From: Chitinophaga sp. H8 | GTDB taxonomy: Bacteria > Bacteroidota > Bacteroidia > Chitinophagales > Chitinophagaceae | Direction: 5' to 3' | Length of the DNA: 64,000 bases | Assembly (NCBI RefSeq): GCF_040567655.1 | Contig: NZ_JBEXAC010000002.1 | Span: 2,542,001-2,606,000, forward strand | The notes under the pieces: generated by a model | Seen by the model: the letters and a program-made list of their open reading frames with translations, nothing else | Told to the model about the DNA's origin: nothing | The model's database searches: none | Program-made: the position numbers and the translations under genes | Shown: positions 18,264 to 26,422 of the stretch, piece by piece | Position numbering within the stretch: position 1 is the first letter of the stretch | Layout of the letters: each line of letters opens with the position of its first letter

Positions 18264-18965
18264 ATGGAGCAGACAGCAGTGATACCCGATATTCAAAAGG
18301 CAATGATCCTGGACATCCGGCAAATTGCCCGGCATACCTATCACCTGAAAATTCAGGGCGATGATTTTAAACAGATGGCATATGTACCGGGATTTACAAT
18401 GGATATGTACCTGGGCGATCCGTTTACCGAACCGGAGGTAGCAGACCGGAAGTATTCCTTCTGGAATTATGACAGTGAAAATCAAATTGCAGACATTGCT
18501 ATCTGCACTTTCTCCAAAGGAAAAGGAGCGGCATGGATTCAAACATTACAACCGGGAGAGATGGTTTATTTTAAACCACCCAGAGGGAAATTATTGGCAG
18601 ATACCAGTGCAGATAAATATTTGCTGATTGGAGATGTTACCGCGCTTTCGCACCTGTATGAAATATACCGTCATCTTCCGGCAGAGAAAGAAATATTCAG
18701 CTTTATTTATGCAAAAGCAGCCGCAGATATTTTTCCGGATATTGATGGAAGTCTTCCGTTTAGTTATCATCTCATTTATCCAGTATCGGCAAAGGTGATT
18801 ACCCGTCAGGTAATGTTGTATCTGCCGGAAGATATTGATCAGGCGATGGCCTATATTGTAGGGGATCCGGATACCAGTGTGATGTTGCACAATTACTTTA
18901 AAAAGGAAAGAGGGTTCCCGGCACAAAACCTGAAAACAAAACCGTTCTGGAAAACGGATAAGTAG
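18264..18965 (+). CDS. Siderophore-interacting protein / ferric-chelate reductase (SIP family)
   Basis: This 233-residue cytoplasmic flavoprotein would reduce ferric siderophores with NAD(P)H. The FAD-binding part carries the RKYSFW sequence (family form RxYTxR) and a GKGAAWIQTLQPGE stretch. The C-terminal SIP domain has GDVTALSHLYEIYRHLP (family GDETALPA) and YIVGDPDTSVMLHNYFKKERG. The frame is open from 18225, but ATG 18264 (MEQTAVIPDIQ) lies downstream of the -7 element and fits the family start. It converges on a methyltransferase gene with an 8-bp gap. Confidence 0.85.
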   Translation: MEQTAVIPDIQKAMILDIRQIARHTYHLKIQGDDFKQMAYVPGFTMDMYLGDPFTEPEVADRKYSFWNYDSENQIADIAICTFSKGKGAAWIQTLQPGEMVYFKPPRGKLLADTSADKYLLIGDVTALSHLYEIYRHLPAEKEIFSFIYAKAAADIFPDIDGSLPFSYHLIYPVSAKVITRQVMLYLPEDIDQAMAYIVGDPDTSVMLHNYFKKERGFPAQNLKTKPFWKTDK

Positions 18966-18973
18966 GTCAGTGA

Positions 18974-19495
18974 TCAGGAGACGGTCATCGGTTTTGCAAG
19001 TATACAGAAAGCTGCTGAAGCCGTAAACCTGCCCAATATGGTATCTTCTACCCGGAAAGCATGTTCCTGCAAATGCTTTTTTATCAATTCGCATAATTTC
19101 ATATCAATGCCATAAGGTGTTTGATAAAAAACAAACAACTTTCCCTGAGGTTTCATGCTATGTTGGATCAGTAGCAGCTCCTTGGCAGGTTTTTTCCAGA
19201 AGAAATTAACATTAAAAGCTACTACCTTATCGAAGGTGTTTTCCGGTAGCGCTGCCTGTGCAAAATCTGCCGCTTGAAAGGAGGCTTTGCCTGCCATAAT
19301 ATATGCCCGATTGCGTTGAACCGCCAGCTTGATCATAGGCTGGGATTTATCAATAGCCGTGATATGCCCGGTGTTTAACCTATCCGCTAATAACCCCGCC
19401 AGTAGGCCAGCCCCGCAGCCTATCTCCAGCAATTGTGATCCGGGCTTGGGTGCAATAATGCCGGCAGCCCAGGTAAACCGTTCATTTATTTCCAT
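18974..19495 (-). CDS. Class I SAM-dependent methyltransferase
   Basis: This 173-residue protein is almost only a Rossmann methyltransferase domain: motif I LLEIGCGAGLLAGLLADRL, the acidic strand ITAIDKSQPMI, AADFAQAALPENTFDKVVAFNVNFFW, and a motif-IV-like LLLIQHSMKPQGKLFVFYQTP. It matches ubiE/arsM-like small-molecule methyltransferases. The substrate is unknown. The gene is monocistronic and convergent with the siderophore-interacting protein gene. Confidence 0.87.
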   Translation of the reverse strand: MEINERFTWAAGIIAPKPGSQLLEIGCGAGLLAGLLADRLNTGHITAIDKSQPMIKLAVQRNRAYIMAGKASFQAADFAQAALPENTFDKVVAFNVNFFWKKPAKELLLIQHSMKPQGKLFVFYQTPYGIDMKLCELIKKHLQEHAFRVEDTILGRFTASAAFCILAKPMTVS

Positions 19496-19656
19496 CTGGT
19501 ATGATTTTATAAATACAGTTTGTACGAATATAATACAGGAAAGGCAACTTTTTACTGGTTTCCTAACTGCTAATACAGGATTGGCGGTATGTATATGGAG
19601 TGTTTATATTTCCTGAAAAAAGTATTATCATTGTTGAAAGAAAACCCTTACCAATA

Positions 19657-20385
19657 ATGAAAAAGTTATCCCTTGTTACCCTGAGTATGCTTTGTACTTT
19701 ATGTGTGAATGCACAAATCCAAACTTTACAATCTGTTACAGATAATGGAAATGCTACCACTAAAAACATCTGGGTAGGCATGGCTCCCTTCGCTGGTTTG
19801 CCTGAGCATGCTTTAAATTTAGGCGGAAAGTTGAAAATTTTTGGCAATCCCACTACATTTACGCTTGATGTGGATGGCACCCAGCCAACCATCTATCGTA
19901 GTGGTGTAAACGGTCTTACCTATCCGTTTGATACTTACGATAATCTGATACTACAGGCGGGCACAGTAAATAAAGACCTGGTGTTTGTGACTGGTAGTAC
20001 ACCAACTCCGCGGATGGTGGTGAAGGGAAATGGTAATGTGGGGATTGGTACTTCCAGCCCCGGATCTTATAAACTGGCAGTAGAGGGTACAATTGGTGCC
20101 CGTAAAGTGAAAGTTACCCAGCAGACTACCTGGGCCGATTTTGTATTCCAGGACGACTACCAATTGCAAGCGTTACCTGATCTGGAAAAGTATATTCAGC
20201 AAAACAAACACCTGCCTGATATCCCTTCTGCCAAAGAAGTCCAGCAAAATGGTATCGACCTGGGAGAAATGAATGCGAAGCTCTTACAAAAAATAGAAGA
20301 GCTGACTTTGCATATCATTGAGCTGAATAAGAAAAATACCGCTTTAGAGCAACGAATGGCAGCAATGGAAAGGAAGGAGAAATGA
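19657..20385 (+). CDS. Secreted tail-fibre-like protein with C-terminal coiled coil
   Basis: A signal peptide (MKKLSLVTLSMLCTLCVNAQ) is followed by a beta-rich region containing GNGNVGIGTSSPGSYKLAVEGTIGARKVKV, the sequence that precedes S74 endosialidase-chaperone-like domains in many Bacteroidota surface proteins. The C-terminus has the usual KYIQQNKHLPDIPSAKEVQQNGIDLGEMNAKLLQKIEELTLHIIELNKK, a coiled coil of about 45 residues that probably trimerises. The catalytic Ser-Lys pair of S74 peptidases is not apparent. ATG 19657 is chosen because it starts the signal peptide. It probably acts at the cell surface. Confidence 0.78.
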   Translation: MKKLSLVTLSMLCTLCVNAQIQTLQSVTDNGNATTKNIWVGMAPFAGLPEHALNLGGKLKIFGNPTTFTLDVDGTQPTIYRSGVNGLTYPFDTYDNLILQAGTVNKDLVFVTGSTPTPRMVVKGNGNVGIGTSSPGSYKLAVEGTIGARKVKVTQQTTWADFVFQDDYQLQALPDLEKYIQQNKHLPDIPSAKEVQQNGIDLGEMNAKLLQKIEELTLHIIELNKKNTALEQRMAAMERKEK

Positions 20386-20409
20386 ACCTTACAAAGCGCA
20401 ATAGGCAGC

Positions 20410-21234
20410 TTATAATTTCTTCATCACCTTTACCAGCATACCTGCAATGATCTGATTCCCCTTATCGGATGGATGCAATCCATCATAGGTAACATCAATG
20501 GCATCTACCGGATAAGGATATTCGTCCGAGGCGGTATTTAAAGGGATGTTGATAAAGTCGGGATAGGGGTAGTTTTTGTAAGCACCGGTAGCAGGATCTT
20601 TCAGCCGCTTAAATTTCACCAGGTTTTTTACGGACAGGCTATTGGTGTGATAGAGGTCTACTACTTTAAAATGTTCCTGGCTGCCTATTGTTTTTACGGC
20701 GTTGGCAAACTGTTCGAGTGACTGTCCGTTTTTCTCTTTATAAGATCCCCAGGCGTTGTTGTTCATATCTCCCAGGTATACAAAATCGGCCCGTTGCATA
20801 GGAGTGATCAGGATGATTTTAGCCTGTGGATTTAATTCCCGGAGTTTGTTAATGATGGTGCGGTAAGCGCCGTAATAAGTACCATTGCCGGTATTATTCT
20901 GGTAATCCTGGATGGTACCTAGTGGCATTCCTGCCCACCAGTCGTTGGTACCGAGAAAAACAGAATATACATCTGCCTTTTGCAGGCCCAGCTTTTCAAT
21001 TTCTTTCGCAATGCCTACGGCGGTCCAGCCATTATAGCCTTTATTGATATACCGGATATATTTTAATTGATCGGTTACCTGGGTTAAATATCCTTTGGTG
21101 ACCCGGTTGCCTGTTTCGTCCGGATGATCATTGAGATAAGTAATGGAATCGCCCAGGGCCAGCCAGGTAGTATCTTTTTTAGTGAAAGCAGTCAGCAGAA
21201 AAATAAGCGGCAATAGCAGCAACAGTTTTTTCAT
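20410..21234 (-). CDS. Secreted SGNH/GDSL-type hydrolase
   Basis: This 274-residue protein has a signal peptide (MKKLLLLLPLIFLLTAFT) and a full SGNH domain: block I ALGDSITYLND (catalytic Ser), a central Gly in GYNGWTAVGIA, block III GTNDWW (Asn), and block V DGLHPSDKG (Asp and His). It would cleave an ester, probably an acyl or acetyl group from a glycan or lipid, in the periplasm or outside. Its end faces the tail-fibre-like gene with 24 bp between them. It is not close in sequence to the tandem SGNH pair at 44.8-46.2 kb. Confidence 0.88.
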   Translation of the reverse strand: MKKLLLLLPLIFLLTAFTKKDTTWLALGDSITYLNDHPDETGNRVTKGYLTQVTDQLKYIRYINKGYNGWTAVGIAKEIEKLGLQKADVYSVFLGTNDWWAGMPLGTIQDYQNNTGNGTYYGAYRTIINKLRELNPQAKIILITPMQRADFVYLGDMNNNAWGSYKEKNGQSLEQFANAVKTIGSQEHFKVVDLYHTNSLSVKNLVKFKRLKDPATGAYKNYPYPDFINIPLNTASDEYPYPVDAIDVTYDGLHPSDKGNQIIAGMLVKVMKKL

Positions 21235-21431
21235 TTCCTTCCGGATTTATGGAGAATATATCCGTAAATATAATGATCCAGGAATTTTTTGTGGAATAAA
21301 AATGGGTATTGCTTTGTTTTCAGGGGAGCATTAATAGGGAGAGTTGAGATTTTTGTTAAGAATAGCATGTTTTGAAGGACATGTAGTGGATTGCTGATGC
21401 TGAATTAAGTTGATGGAATATTAATTTCAAC

Positions 21432-22538
21432 CTATTTTTTTAATAGATCAAAGAGTTGGGTGTTAATATATAATGTTTCCTTCCATACTTTTCTTGATTC
21501 GACAATGCCCATTTTTTCTAGAACTTTAAGGTATTTAGATGCTGTGATACGTGAAATATTTAATCGCTCAGTGAGATATTCTATTTTGCTATAGGGATGT
21601 TCGAACAAAATTTCAAGTAATTCTTTGTTATAGGACTTTGGAGATATTGTTTTTATCTTCTCTTGTGTTTTTTTGAATAGGTTGTTAATAAGGGCTATCT
21701 GGCTAATGGTTTCTCTGGCAGTTTGTTCAATACCTTTTAAAATATAAAGTACCCATTCTTCCCAGTTGCCTGTTGATCGTACTTCTTGCAGCAACCTGTA
21801 ATAGGCTGCTTTATTTGCTATAATATACGCACTTAAATACAATATCGGACTTGCTAGCAACCCATGCAGAACCAGGTACAATACGTTAATGATCCGACCT
21901 GTTCGCCCATTTCCATCATAGAAGGGATGAATACTTTCAAATTGATAGTGCTGGACAGCTAATTTTACCAAAGGAGATAGATCATCCTTCTCATTAAGAT
22001 ATTCCTCCAAATTTTTCATTAGCCTTAGGATGCTTTCGTGATTATCCGGTGGAGTATAGATGACTTGTCCAGTTGATGCATTGCGTAATGCAGTACCTGG
22101 TAATTTGCGTATTCCCGCATTACTTTCTTCTAGGATCTTTTGAATTGAAATGATAGCATTTGTATTTATGAATTCTTTCTTCTCAATTAAATGAAATCCA
22201 AATAGTACTGCCTCCCGATAACGCAGTACTTCTTTGGTTGCCACATCTATTTCAATTCCTTTGGCTGAAAGGGCCTGATATAATTTGTCTTGTGTGGTAA
22301 TTACATTTTCAATTTCAGAGCTTGCTTTGGCTTCTTTTAAAATTACTGCATTGAGAAGAATATGTGGATTAGGTAAAGTATTAGCAAGCCCTTTTAATTC
22401 TGCTAAAGCTACAGATGAATGTACAAGTTGCCTTAACACGTTTAATGTTTCAATTTTTTCCCTTGCTGGTGGTAAGAGAGGAAGATGATTGAAAGGTTTT
22501 TCAGCACTGACAAAAGTGTTGCTTGTTTTTTTTGTCAT
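21432..22538 (-). CDS. Fic-family protein (probable AMP transferase) with N-terminal inhibitory helix and winged helix
   Basis: The Fic core motif HPFYDGNGRTGR (residues 204-215) is complete, so AMPylation of a protein target is the expected activity. An N-terminal Fic_N domain holds the self-inhibition motif [S/T]xxxE[G/N] as S73-S-E-I-E77-N78, the class II arrangement. The C-terminus (KSYNKELLEILFEHPYSKIEYLTERLNISRITASKYLKVLEKMG) is a winged helix-turn-helix likely to bind DNA. The gene is visibly richer in A and T than its neighbours, which suggests transfer. Its start codon lies inside one of three copies of a 13-bp repeat, probably its own operator. Confidence 0.9.
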   Translation of the reverse strand: MTKKTSNTFVSAEKPFNHLPLLPPAREKIETLNVLRQLVHSSVALAELKGLANTLPNPHILLNAVILKEAKASSEIENVITTQDKLYQALSAKGIEIDVATKEVLRYREAVLFGFHLIEKKEFINTNAIISIQKILEESNAGIRKLPGTALRNASTGQVIYTPPDNHESILRLMKNLEEYLNEKDDLSPLVKLAVQHYQFESIHPFYDGNGRTGRIINVLYLVLHGLLASPILYLSAYIIANKAAYYRLLQEVRSTGNWEEWVLYILKGIEQTARETISQIALINNLFKKTQEKIKTISPKSYNKELLEILFEHPYSKIEYLTERLNISRITASKYLKVLEKMGIVESRKVWKETLYINTQLFDLLKK

Positions 22539-22602
22539 GTAAAAACATTTAGCATGAGGTGTTTGTCATGTAAATATATTCCATTTTTTTTTACATGACA
22601 AA
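22531..22602 (-). promoter_or_regulatory. Triple 13-bp operator-like repeat at the Fic gene start
   Basis: TTTGTCATGTAAA occurs exactly at 22531-22543 and 22562-22574 (31 bp apart) and as its reverse complement TTTACATGACAAA at 22590-22602. The first copy contains the start codon of the Fic gene (22536-22538). The winged helix at the Fic C-terminus is the natural candidate to bind here and repress the gene. Confidence 0.6.
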
Positions 22603-22617
22603 GATATCATCTTCCGC

Positions 22618-23415
22618 TCACCCTACTGCTATAATCTTGGCACTACCGGTATGGCGTATCCGGTTGATCAAACCATCAGACACCGGCATCCCCATTTCAA
22701 TACCAGAAGAGAGTATCAGAGTATGATGATCCTGCAGTGCGGTTGGATGATCCAGCTGCAGGGTAATGGTAGTTGCGGTAAAAGACTGTTGGGTATGCTG
22801 CCAGGGTGTGTAAAAGGTCTGGGTGTGAAAACTGGTTGTGGTAGCAGCGTCTTTATAGTCCTGACCGTTATAGATCCTGTCGGCCACCACGCCCAGGCTT
22901 GCAATCAGCCGGAAGCAGGGAGCTTCCCACGGAAGGAACAGGTTCAGGTTTTGGTACAGGTCAGGTATTTGTACGGTGGCAGTACCGGTAGCGCGATCTA
23001 TCGTGGTGCGCAGCGGATGCCTGATAACACTGTCCAGCGGATTTTGCCGGTTCAGCTGAAAGCCGGCCAATATATGGGAATGCTTCGAAAACAAGACGGA
23101 CCGTTCTCCCCATTTGTTTACCGGATCCATTTTCTGAATAGCACCACATAAGGCAATAAGGGGGCCCGTAAAATTATAATCTGCAAGATGCTTTACCGGA
23201 TATATGGCCATCCTGATGTGTTTGGCACCATTAGCACTACCTCCAAATTCTGAATTATTCAGCCTGGTATTATGATAGGCAGGAGATTTTTTGACCTGTT
23301 TTCTTGTAGGGCCGCCTTTAGTCCGCAGGATGATCTTGTCAGAGCCTTTCAACGTGTAGGCGGAAAGATCGTTTAGCTTTCCAGTAAACTGGATACTATT
23401 CTTTAAAATAGCCAT
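22618..23415 (-). CDS. Conserved-looking protein of unknown function
   Basis: I do not recognise a named family for this 265-residue protein. It has no signal peptide. The N-terminal part is basic with Gly-rich turns (KIILRTKGGPTRKQVKKSPAYHNTRLNNSEFGGSANGAKHIR). The C-terminal half is beta-rich with many Thr and His residues (FTATTITLQLDHPTALQDHHTLILSSGIEMG). Codon use fits the genome and the frame is clean, so it is a real gene. Five 11-bp tandem repeats lie upstream. DNA or RNA binding by the basic region is only a guess. Confidence 0.72.
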   Translation of the reverse strand: MAILKNSIQFTGKLNDLSAYTLKGSDKIILRTKGGPTRKQVKKSPAYHNTRLNNSEFGGSANGAKHIRMAIYPVKHLADYNFTGPLIALCGAIQKMDPVNKWGERSVLFSKHSHILAGFQLNRQNPLDSVIRHPLRTTIDRATGTATVQIPDLYQNLNLFLPWEAPCFRLIASLGVVADRIYNGQDYKDAATTTSFHTQTFYTPWQHTQQSFTATTITLQLDHPTALQDHHTLILSSGIEMGMPVSDGLINRIRHTGSAKIIAVG

Positions 23416-23879
23416 CTTTGGTTGGTTTAATAAATTAATAATGTTTACTTATTCAATATAAGTAAAATCCTCGAGATCAACAGACCCATGCACAAGAAAT
23501 GTTTCATAGATGTTCCACTGCTTTTTAGGGTGGAACAACAGTGGGACATAAGTGGGACAACAGTGGAACATATGTGGAACATCCCTAAGGAAACACTACA
23601 CCATGGCTGGTCTAACTCCGGAGTAAATCGGGATTGCGCGCGGGAGGCTTGTTGACGTATATGCAGTTGAAATACCAGCCCTTTCCTCCGCATTTTCCCA
23701 TCACCTCCTCCCGCAGAGAAAATAACATTGATAAAGGAGAATTAATTACAAAAGGATATGAGGCTGGTAGCTTAAATTACATCATATAAAAAATAAGGAC
23801 CTTATATTCCTGGAAAGAGTAAATCATACCCTAAGTAAGGACCGCTTTTCATCCCCATCATTTTAAACCATCAAAGGCT
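23416..23879. other. Intergenic region with an 11-bp tandem repeat cluster
   Basis: No credible gene is seen in these 464 bases. The first half carries the tandem repeats at 23530-23584 and an inverted copy at 23511-23520. The rest (23585-23879) contains the start region of the GH31 gene without a recognisable promoter. An 82-codon minus-strand frame at 23445-23693 is built partly from the repeats and looks accidental. Confidence 0.5.
23511..23584. repeat. Five tandem 11-bp repeats plus one inverted copy
   Basis: Five units begin at 23530, 23541, 23552, 23563 and 23574: GTGGAACAACA, GTGGGACATAA, GTGGGACAACA, GTGGAACATAT and GTGGAACATCC. The core GTGG(A/G)ACA is invariant apart from one position. 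An inverted copy TGTTCCACTG (23511-23520) precedes them and is the exact complement of 23561-23570. The period is near one helical turn, so all units face one side of the DNA. The block lies 95-170 bp upstream of the gene that starts at 23415. Confidence 0.7.
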
Positions 23880-26027
23880 ATGAAAAAAGCAGGTTTCTTC
23901 TACTGCATATTGTTTTTTTTATCGGCTGCTACTGTTCGGGCACAATCGGTACCCTTGCAATGGCAGGAGGTGGCTGCGGGGATATGGAAGGCGACTATCG
24001 GCCAGCCGGAAAATGTGAATTTGCTGAAGGCTGCCGGGGCGCAACCCAGACAGGAAGCATTGCAACAATTGGGCGCACGTAATTTCCCGTTGCCGAAAGA
24101 AGATTGTTATGCCGCTATTCAGGAGGGGAAAATATACCTCCGCTTTCCATTACAGCAGGAAGAACAATTGTATGGTCTGGGGCTGCACTTCCAGACAGTG
24201 AATCAGCGTGGCCGGATATTAAACCTCCATGTAGATCATTACGGAGAAACAGATAATGGCCGTACACATGCTCCGGTACCCTTTTATGTTTCGGATAAGG
24301 GATATGGGGTATTGATCAACAGCGCACGCTATATTACCGTATATGCGGGTACCGGTGTACGGGTGGATAGCAAAACGCCTGCCATGCCTCAGGACCGGAA
24401 TACGGACCCTTCCTGGAATCCTCAACCCTATTCCGACGCAGTAGAAATGTTAGTACCAGCACCGGGTACAGAAATATATGTATTTGCCGGAAATACCCCG
24501 ATGGAAGTGGTACAGCGTTACAACCTGTTTAATGGCGGTGGGGTATTACCACCCAAATGGGGATTGGGATTTACAGAACGTATGCCTACCCTCTCGACCG
24601 CTGCGGATATACGGAATGAAGTGGCTGCTTTTGAAACACACCGGTTCCCGCTGGACTTCATAGGACTGGAACCCGGATGGCAAACAAAGGCGTATCCCTG
24701 CACTTTTGAATGGGATAAAAGACGTTATCCCGATCCTGCTGCCTTTACTAAAGAGATGCTGGACAAAGGTATCCGTTTGAACCTGTGGTTAAATCCCTAC
24801 CTGTCACCTGCTTCTTCGCTGTATCCGGCGGTAAAACCACTGTCAGGATCCCATACCGTATGGAATGGGCTGGTACCCGATTTTACCCTTCCTGCCGCGG
24901 AGCAGATTTATAAAAACCTGTTCACCAAAACACATCTCGATATTGGTGTTTCGGGGTATAAAATTGATGAGGTAGATGGGTATGATTTCTGGCTGTGGCC
25001 GGATGTTGCAACCTTCCCTTCAGGCACTGCTGCCGAACAGATGCGGCAGGTATATGGCCTGTTGCTACAGCGTATGACGACCGCCTGGTTTAAGGAAAAG
25101 AATAAAAGGACATATGGATTGATCCGCGCGTCCAATGCAGGTGCCTCTTCTTTTCCTTATGTCATTTACAACGATTATTACAATCATCGTGATTTTATCA
25201 CCGCACTATGCAACAGTAGTTTTATCGGGGTGCTGTGGACACCGGAAGTGCGCGCTTCCAAAACAGCAGAGGAATGGCTGCGCCGGATGCAATCGGTATG
25301 TTTTTCTCCTATGGCCATGCTGAATGCCTGGGCGGATGGTACTAAACCCTGGAGCTATCCGGAAGTGGAAAAACAGGTGAATGAAGTGGCGGTGCTAAGG
25401 ATGCGTTTACTGCCTTACCTGTATTCCACTTTTGCACAGTATTATTTTGAAGGCAAACCTCCGGTGCGGGCAATGAACCTGGTAGATGGATTTGCTTTCC
25501 GGAATGAGGCGGTAAAAGGTGCGTTGAATGCTACGGACAATCCGTATGAAATGGCGGTAAGAAAAGATGTGGGAAACCAGTTTATGCTGGGTGATTACCT
25601 GCTGGTAGCACCAATGTTTGCGGGCGAAGTAAAGCGGACGGTGATTCTGCCCCAAGGGAAATGGTACGATTTTTATACAGGTAAGTATGCCGGTGCGGGA
25701 GAGGTGATAGAAGTGGCTCCCGGCCTGGATAAGATTCCCGTATTTGTAAAGGATGGTGGTATTATTCCCATGATCCCGCCGGTAATGCGGGCAACGGGGA
25801 ATGGCGTGTTACCCCTGGAAGTGCGTCATTATGGTGAGTTGCCAGGAAGCAGCCAGGTGTATGATGATGATGGAGAAACATTTGACTATCAGCAGGGGAA
25901 GTATACCACTTACCTGCTGACTGCAGCTAAAGACCGGCATGGCCGCTGGAAAGGAACAGTACAGGTTCGCAATCCTCTGAAGCTGCAGCAGCAGTATGCA
26001 AATATCAAATGGGTGTTCATGCAATAG
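23880..26027 (+). CDS. Secreted glycoside hydrolase family 31 enzyme (alpha-glucosidase/alpha-xylosidase type)
   Basis: This 715-residue exo-acting glycosidase has a signal peptide (ends VRAQS), the N-terminal GH31 beta-sandwich (LYGLGLHFQTVNQRG, residues 98-110), and the catalytic barrel with FIGLEPGWQTKAYPCTFEWDKRRYPD (260-285), GIRLNLWLNPYLSP, and GYKIDEVDGYDFW, where Asp363 is the likely nucleophile. C-terminal beta domains contain WYDFYTGK and QVYDDDGETFDYQ, typical of GH31. The substrate cannot be assigned. Its neighbour downstream, beyond a small gene, is a sulfatase, so a shared role on sulfated glycans is possible. Confidence 0.9.
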   Translation: MKKAGFFYCILFFLSAATVRAQSVPLQWQEVAAGIWKATIGQPENVNLLKAAGAQPRQEALQQLGARNFPLPKEDCYAAIQEGKIYLRFPLQQEEQLYGLGLHFQTVNQRGRILNLHVDHYGETDNGRTHAPVPFYVSDKGYGVLINSARYITVYAGTGVRVDSKTPAMPQDRNTDPSWNPQPYSDAVEMLVPAPGTEIYVFAGNTPMEVVQRYNLFNGGGVLPPKWGLGFTERMPTLSTAADIRNEVAAFETHRFPLDFIGLEPGWQTKAYPCTFEWDKRRYPDPAAFTKEMLDKGIRLNLWLNPYLSPASSLYPAVKPLSGSHTVWNGLVPDFTLPAAEQIYKNLFTKTHLDIGVSGYKIDEVDGYDFWLWPDVATFPSGTAAEQMRQVYGLLLQRMTTAWFKEKNKRTYGLIRASNAGASSFPYVIYNDYYNHRDFITALCNSSFIGVLWTPEVRASKTAEEWLRRMQSVCFSPMAMLNAWADGTKPWSYPEVEKQVNEVAVLRMRLLPYLYSTFAQYYFEGKPPVRAMNLVDGFAFRNEAVKGALNATDNPYEMAVRKDVGNQFMLGDYLLVAPMFAGEVKRTVILPQGKWYDFYTGKYAGAGEVIEVAPGLDKIPVFVKDGGIIPMIPPVMRATGNGVLPLEVRHYGELPGSSQVYDDDGETFDYQQGKYTTYLLTAAKDRHGRWKGTVQVRNPLKLQQQYANIKWVFMQ

Positions 26028-26053
26028 TCAATGGTTGTGATGACCGGCATGGA

Positions 26054-26311
26054 CTACTCTTCTTCATCCACTTCCAGCCAGGCATCATAATCGCTGAACC
26101 ATTGCACCATTTCCTGCATTAATGCCAGTATTTTGGCTTCGTTGTTATTAAAGTGTGCATGAATATCATCATACTCTTCTGCAATGTCGAACGCCTCTTT
26201 TTCGTCATCCCATCTGGCCAGGAAACGGGGGGCCTGTGTATGGAAAACGTATTCGGTGTCTTCGTCTTCCATAAAATTATCGCACGCTAAAAACCTGGGA
26301 ATTGTACTCAT
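26054..26311 (-). CDS. Small acidic protein of unknown function
   Basis: From ATG 26311 the protein has 85 residues, with a strong excess of D and E (DNFMEDEDTEYVFHTQAPRF, WLEVDEEE at the C-terminus) and many aromatic residues. It has no signal peptide or membrane segment. The longer frame to 26368 adds a hydrophobic leader that overlaps the sulfatase upstream region, so the shorter start is preferred. It lies between and opposite to the GH31 and sulfatase genes. The family is unknown to me; it may be a cytosolic single-domain helical protein. Confidence 0.6.
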   Translation of the reverse strand: MSTIPRFLACDNFMEDEDTEYVFHTQAPRFLARWDDEKEAFDIAEEYDDIHAHFNNNEAKILALMQEMVQWFSDYDAWLEVDEEE

Positions 26312-26422
26312 AACTAAAATGATTATTAATTGATATAGCAAAGTAACGATAAATATAACAGAATGCATGTGATGTTTCCCTCGCTTACTTTCAATTACTT
26401 TAACTGCAATAAAATGAATGGT

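Noticed and set aside
19657..20385. Tail-fibre-like gene as evidence of a prophage
   Set aside because: No other phage gene is nearby and the protein has a Sec signal peptide and the C-terminal form common in Bacteroidota surface proteins.
21432..22538. Fic gene as the toxin of a two-gene toxin-antitoxin pair
   Set aside because: No small antitoxin gene is adjacent; the inhibitory helix is part of the Fic protein itself.
22595..22730. Short plus-strand frame starting in the third copy of the Fic repeat
   Set aside because: It is about 40 codons, antisense to the end of the unknown gene at 22618, with no ribosome site or conserved feature.
23511..23584. Short tandem repeats considered as a CRISPR array
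   Set aside because: The units are 11 bp without unique spacers, and no cas genes are present.
23445..23693. 82-codon minus-strand frame upstream of the 22618-23415 gene
   Set aside because: It is partly made of the tandem repeats and has no family or codon support.
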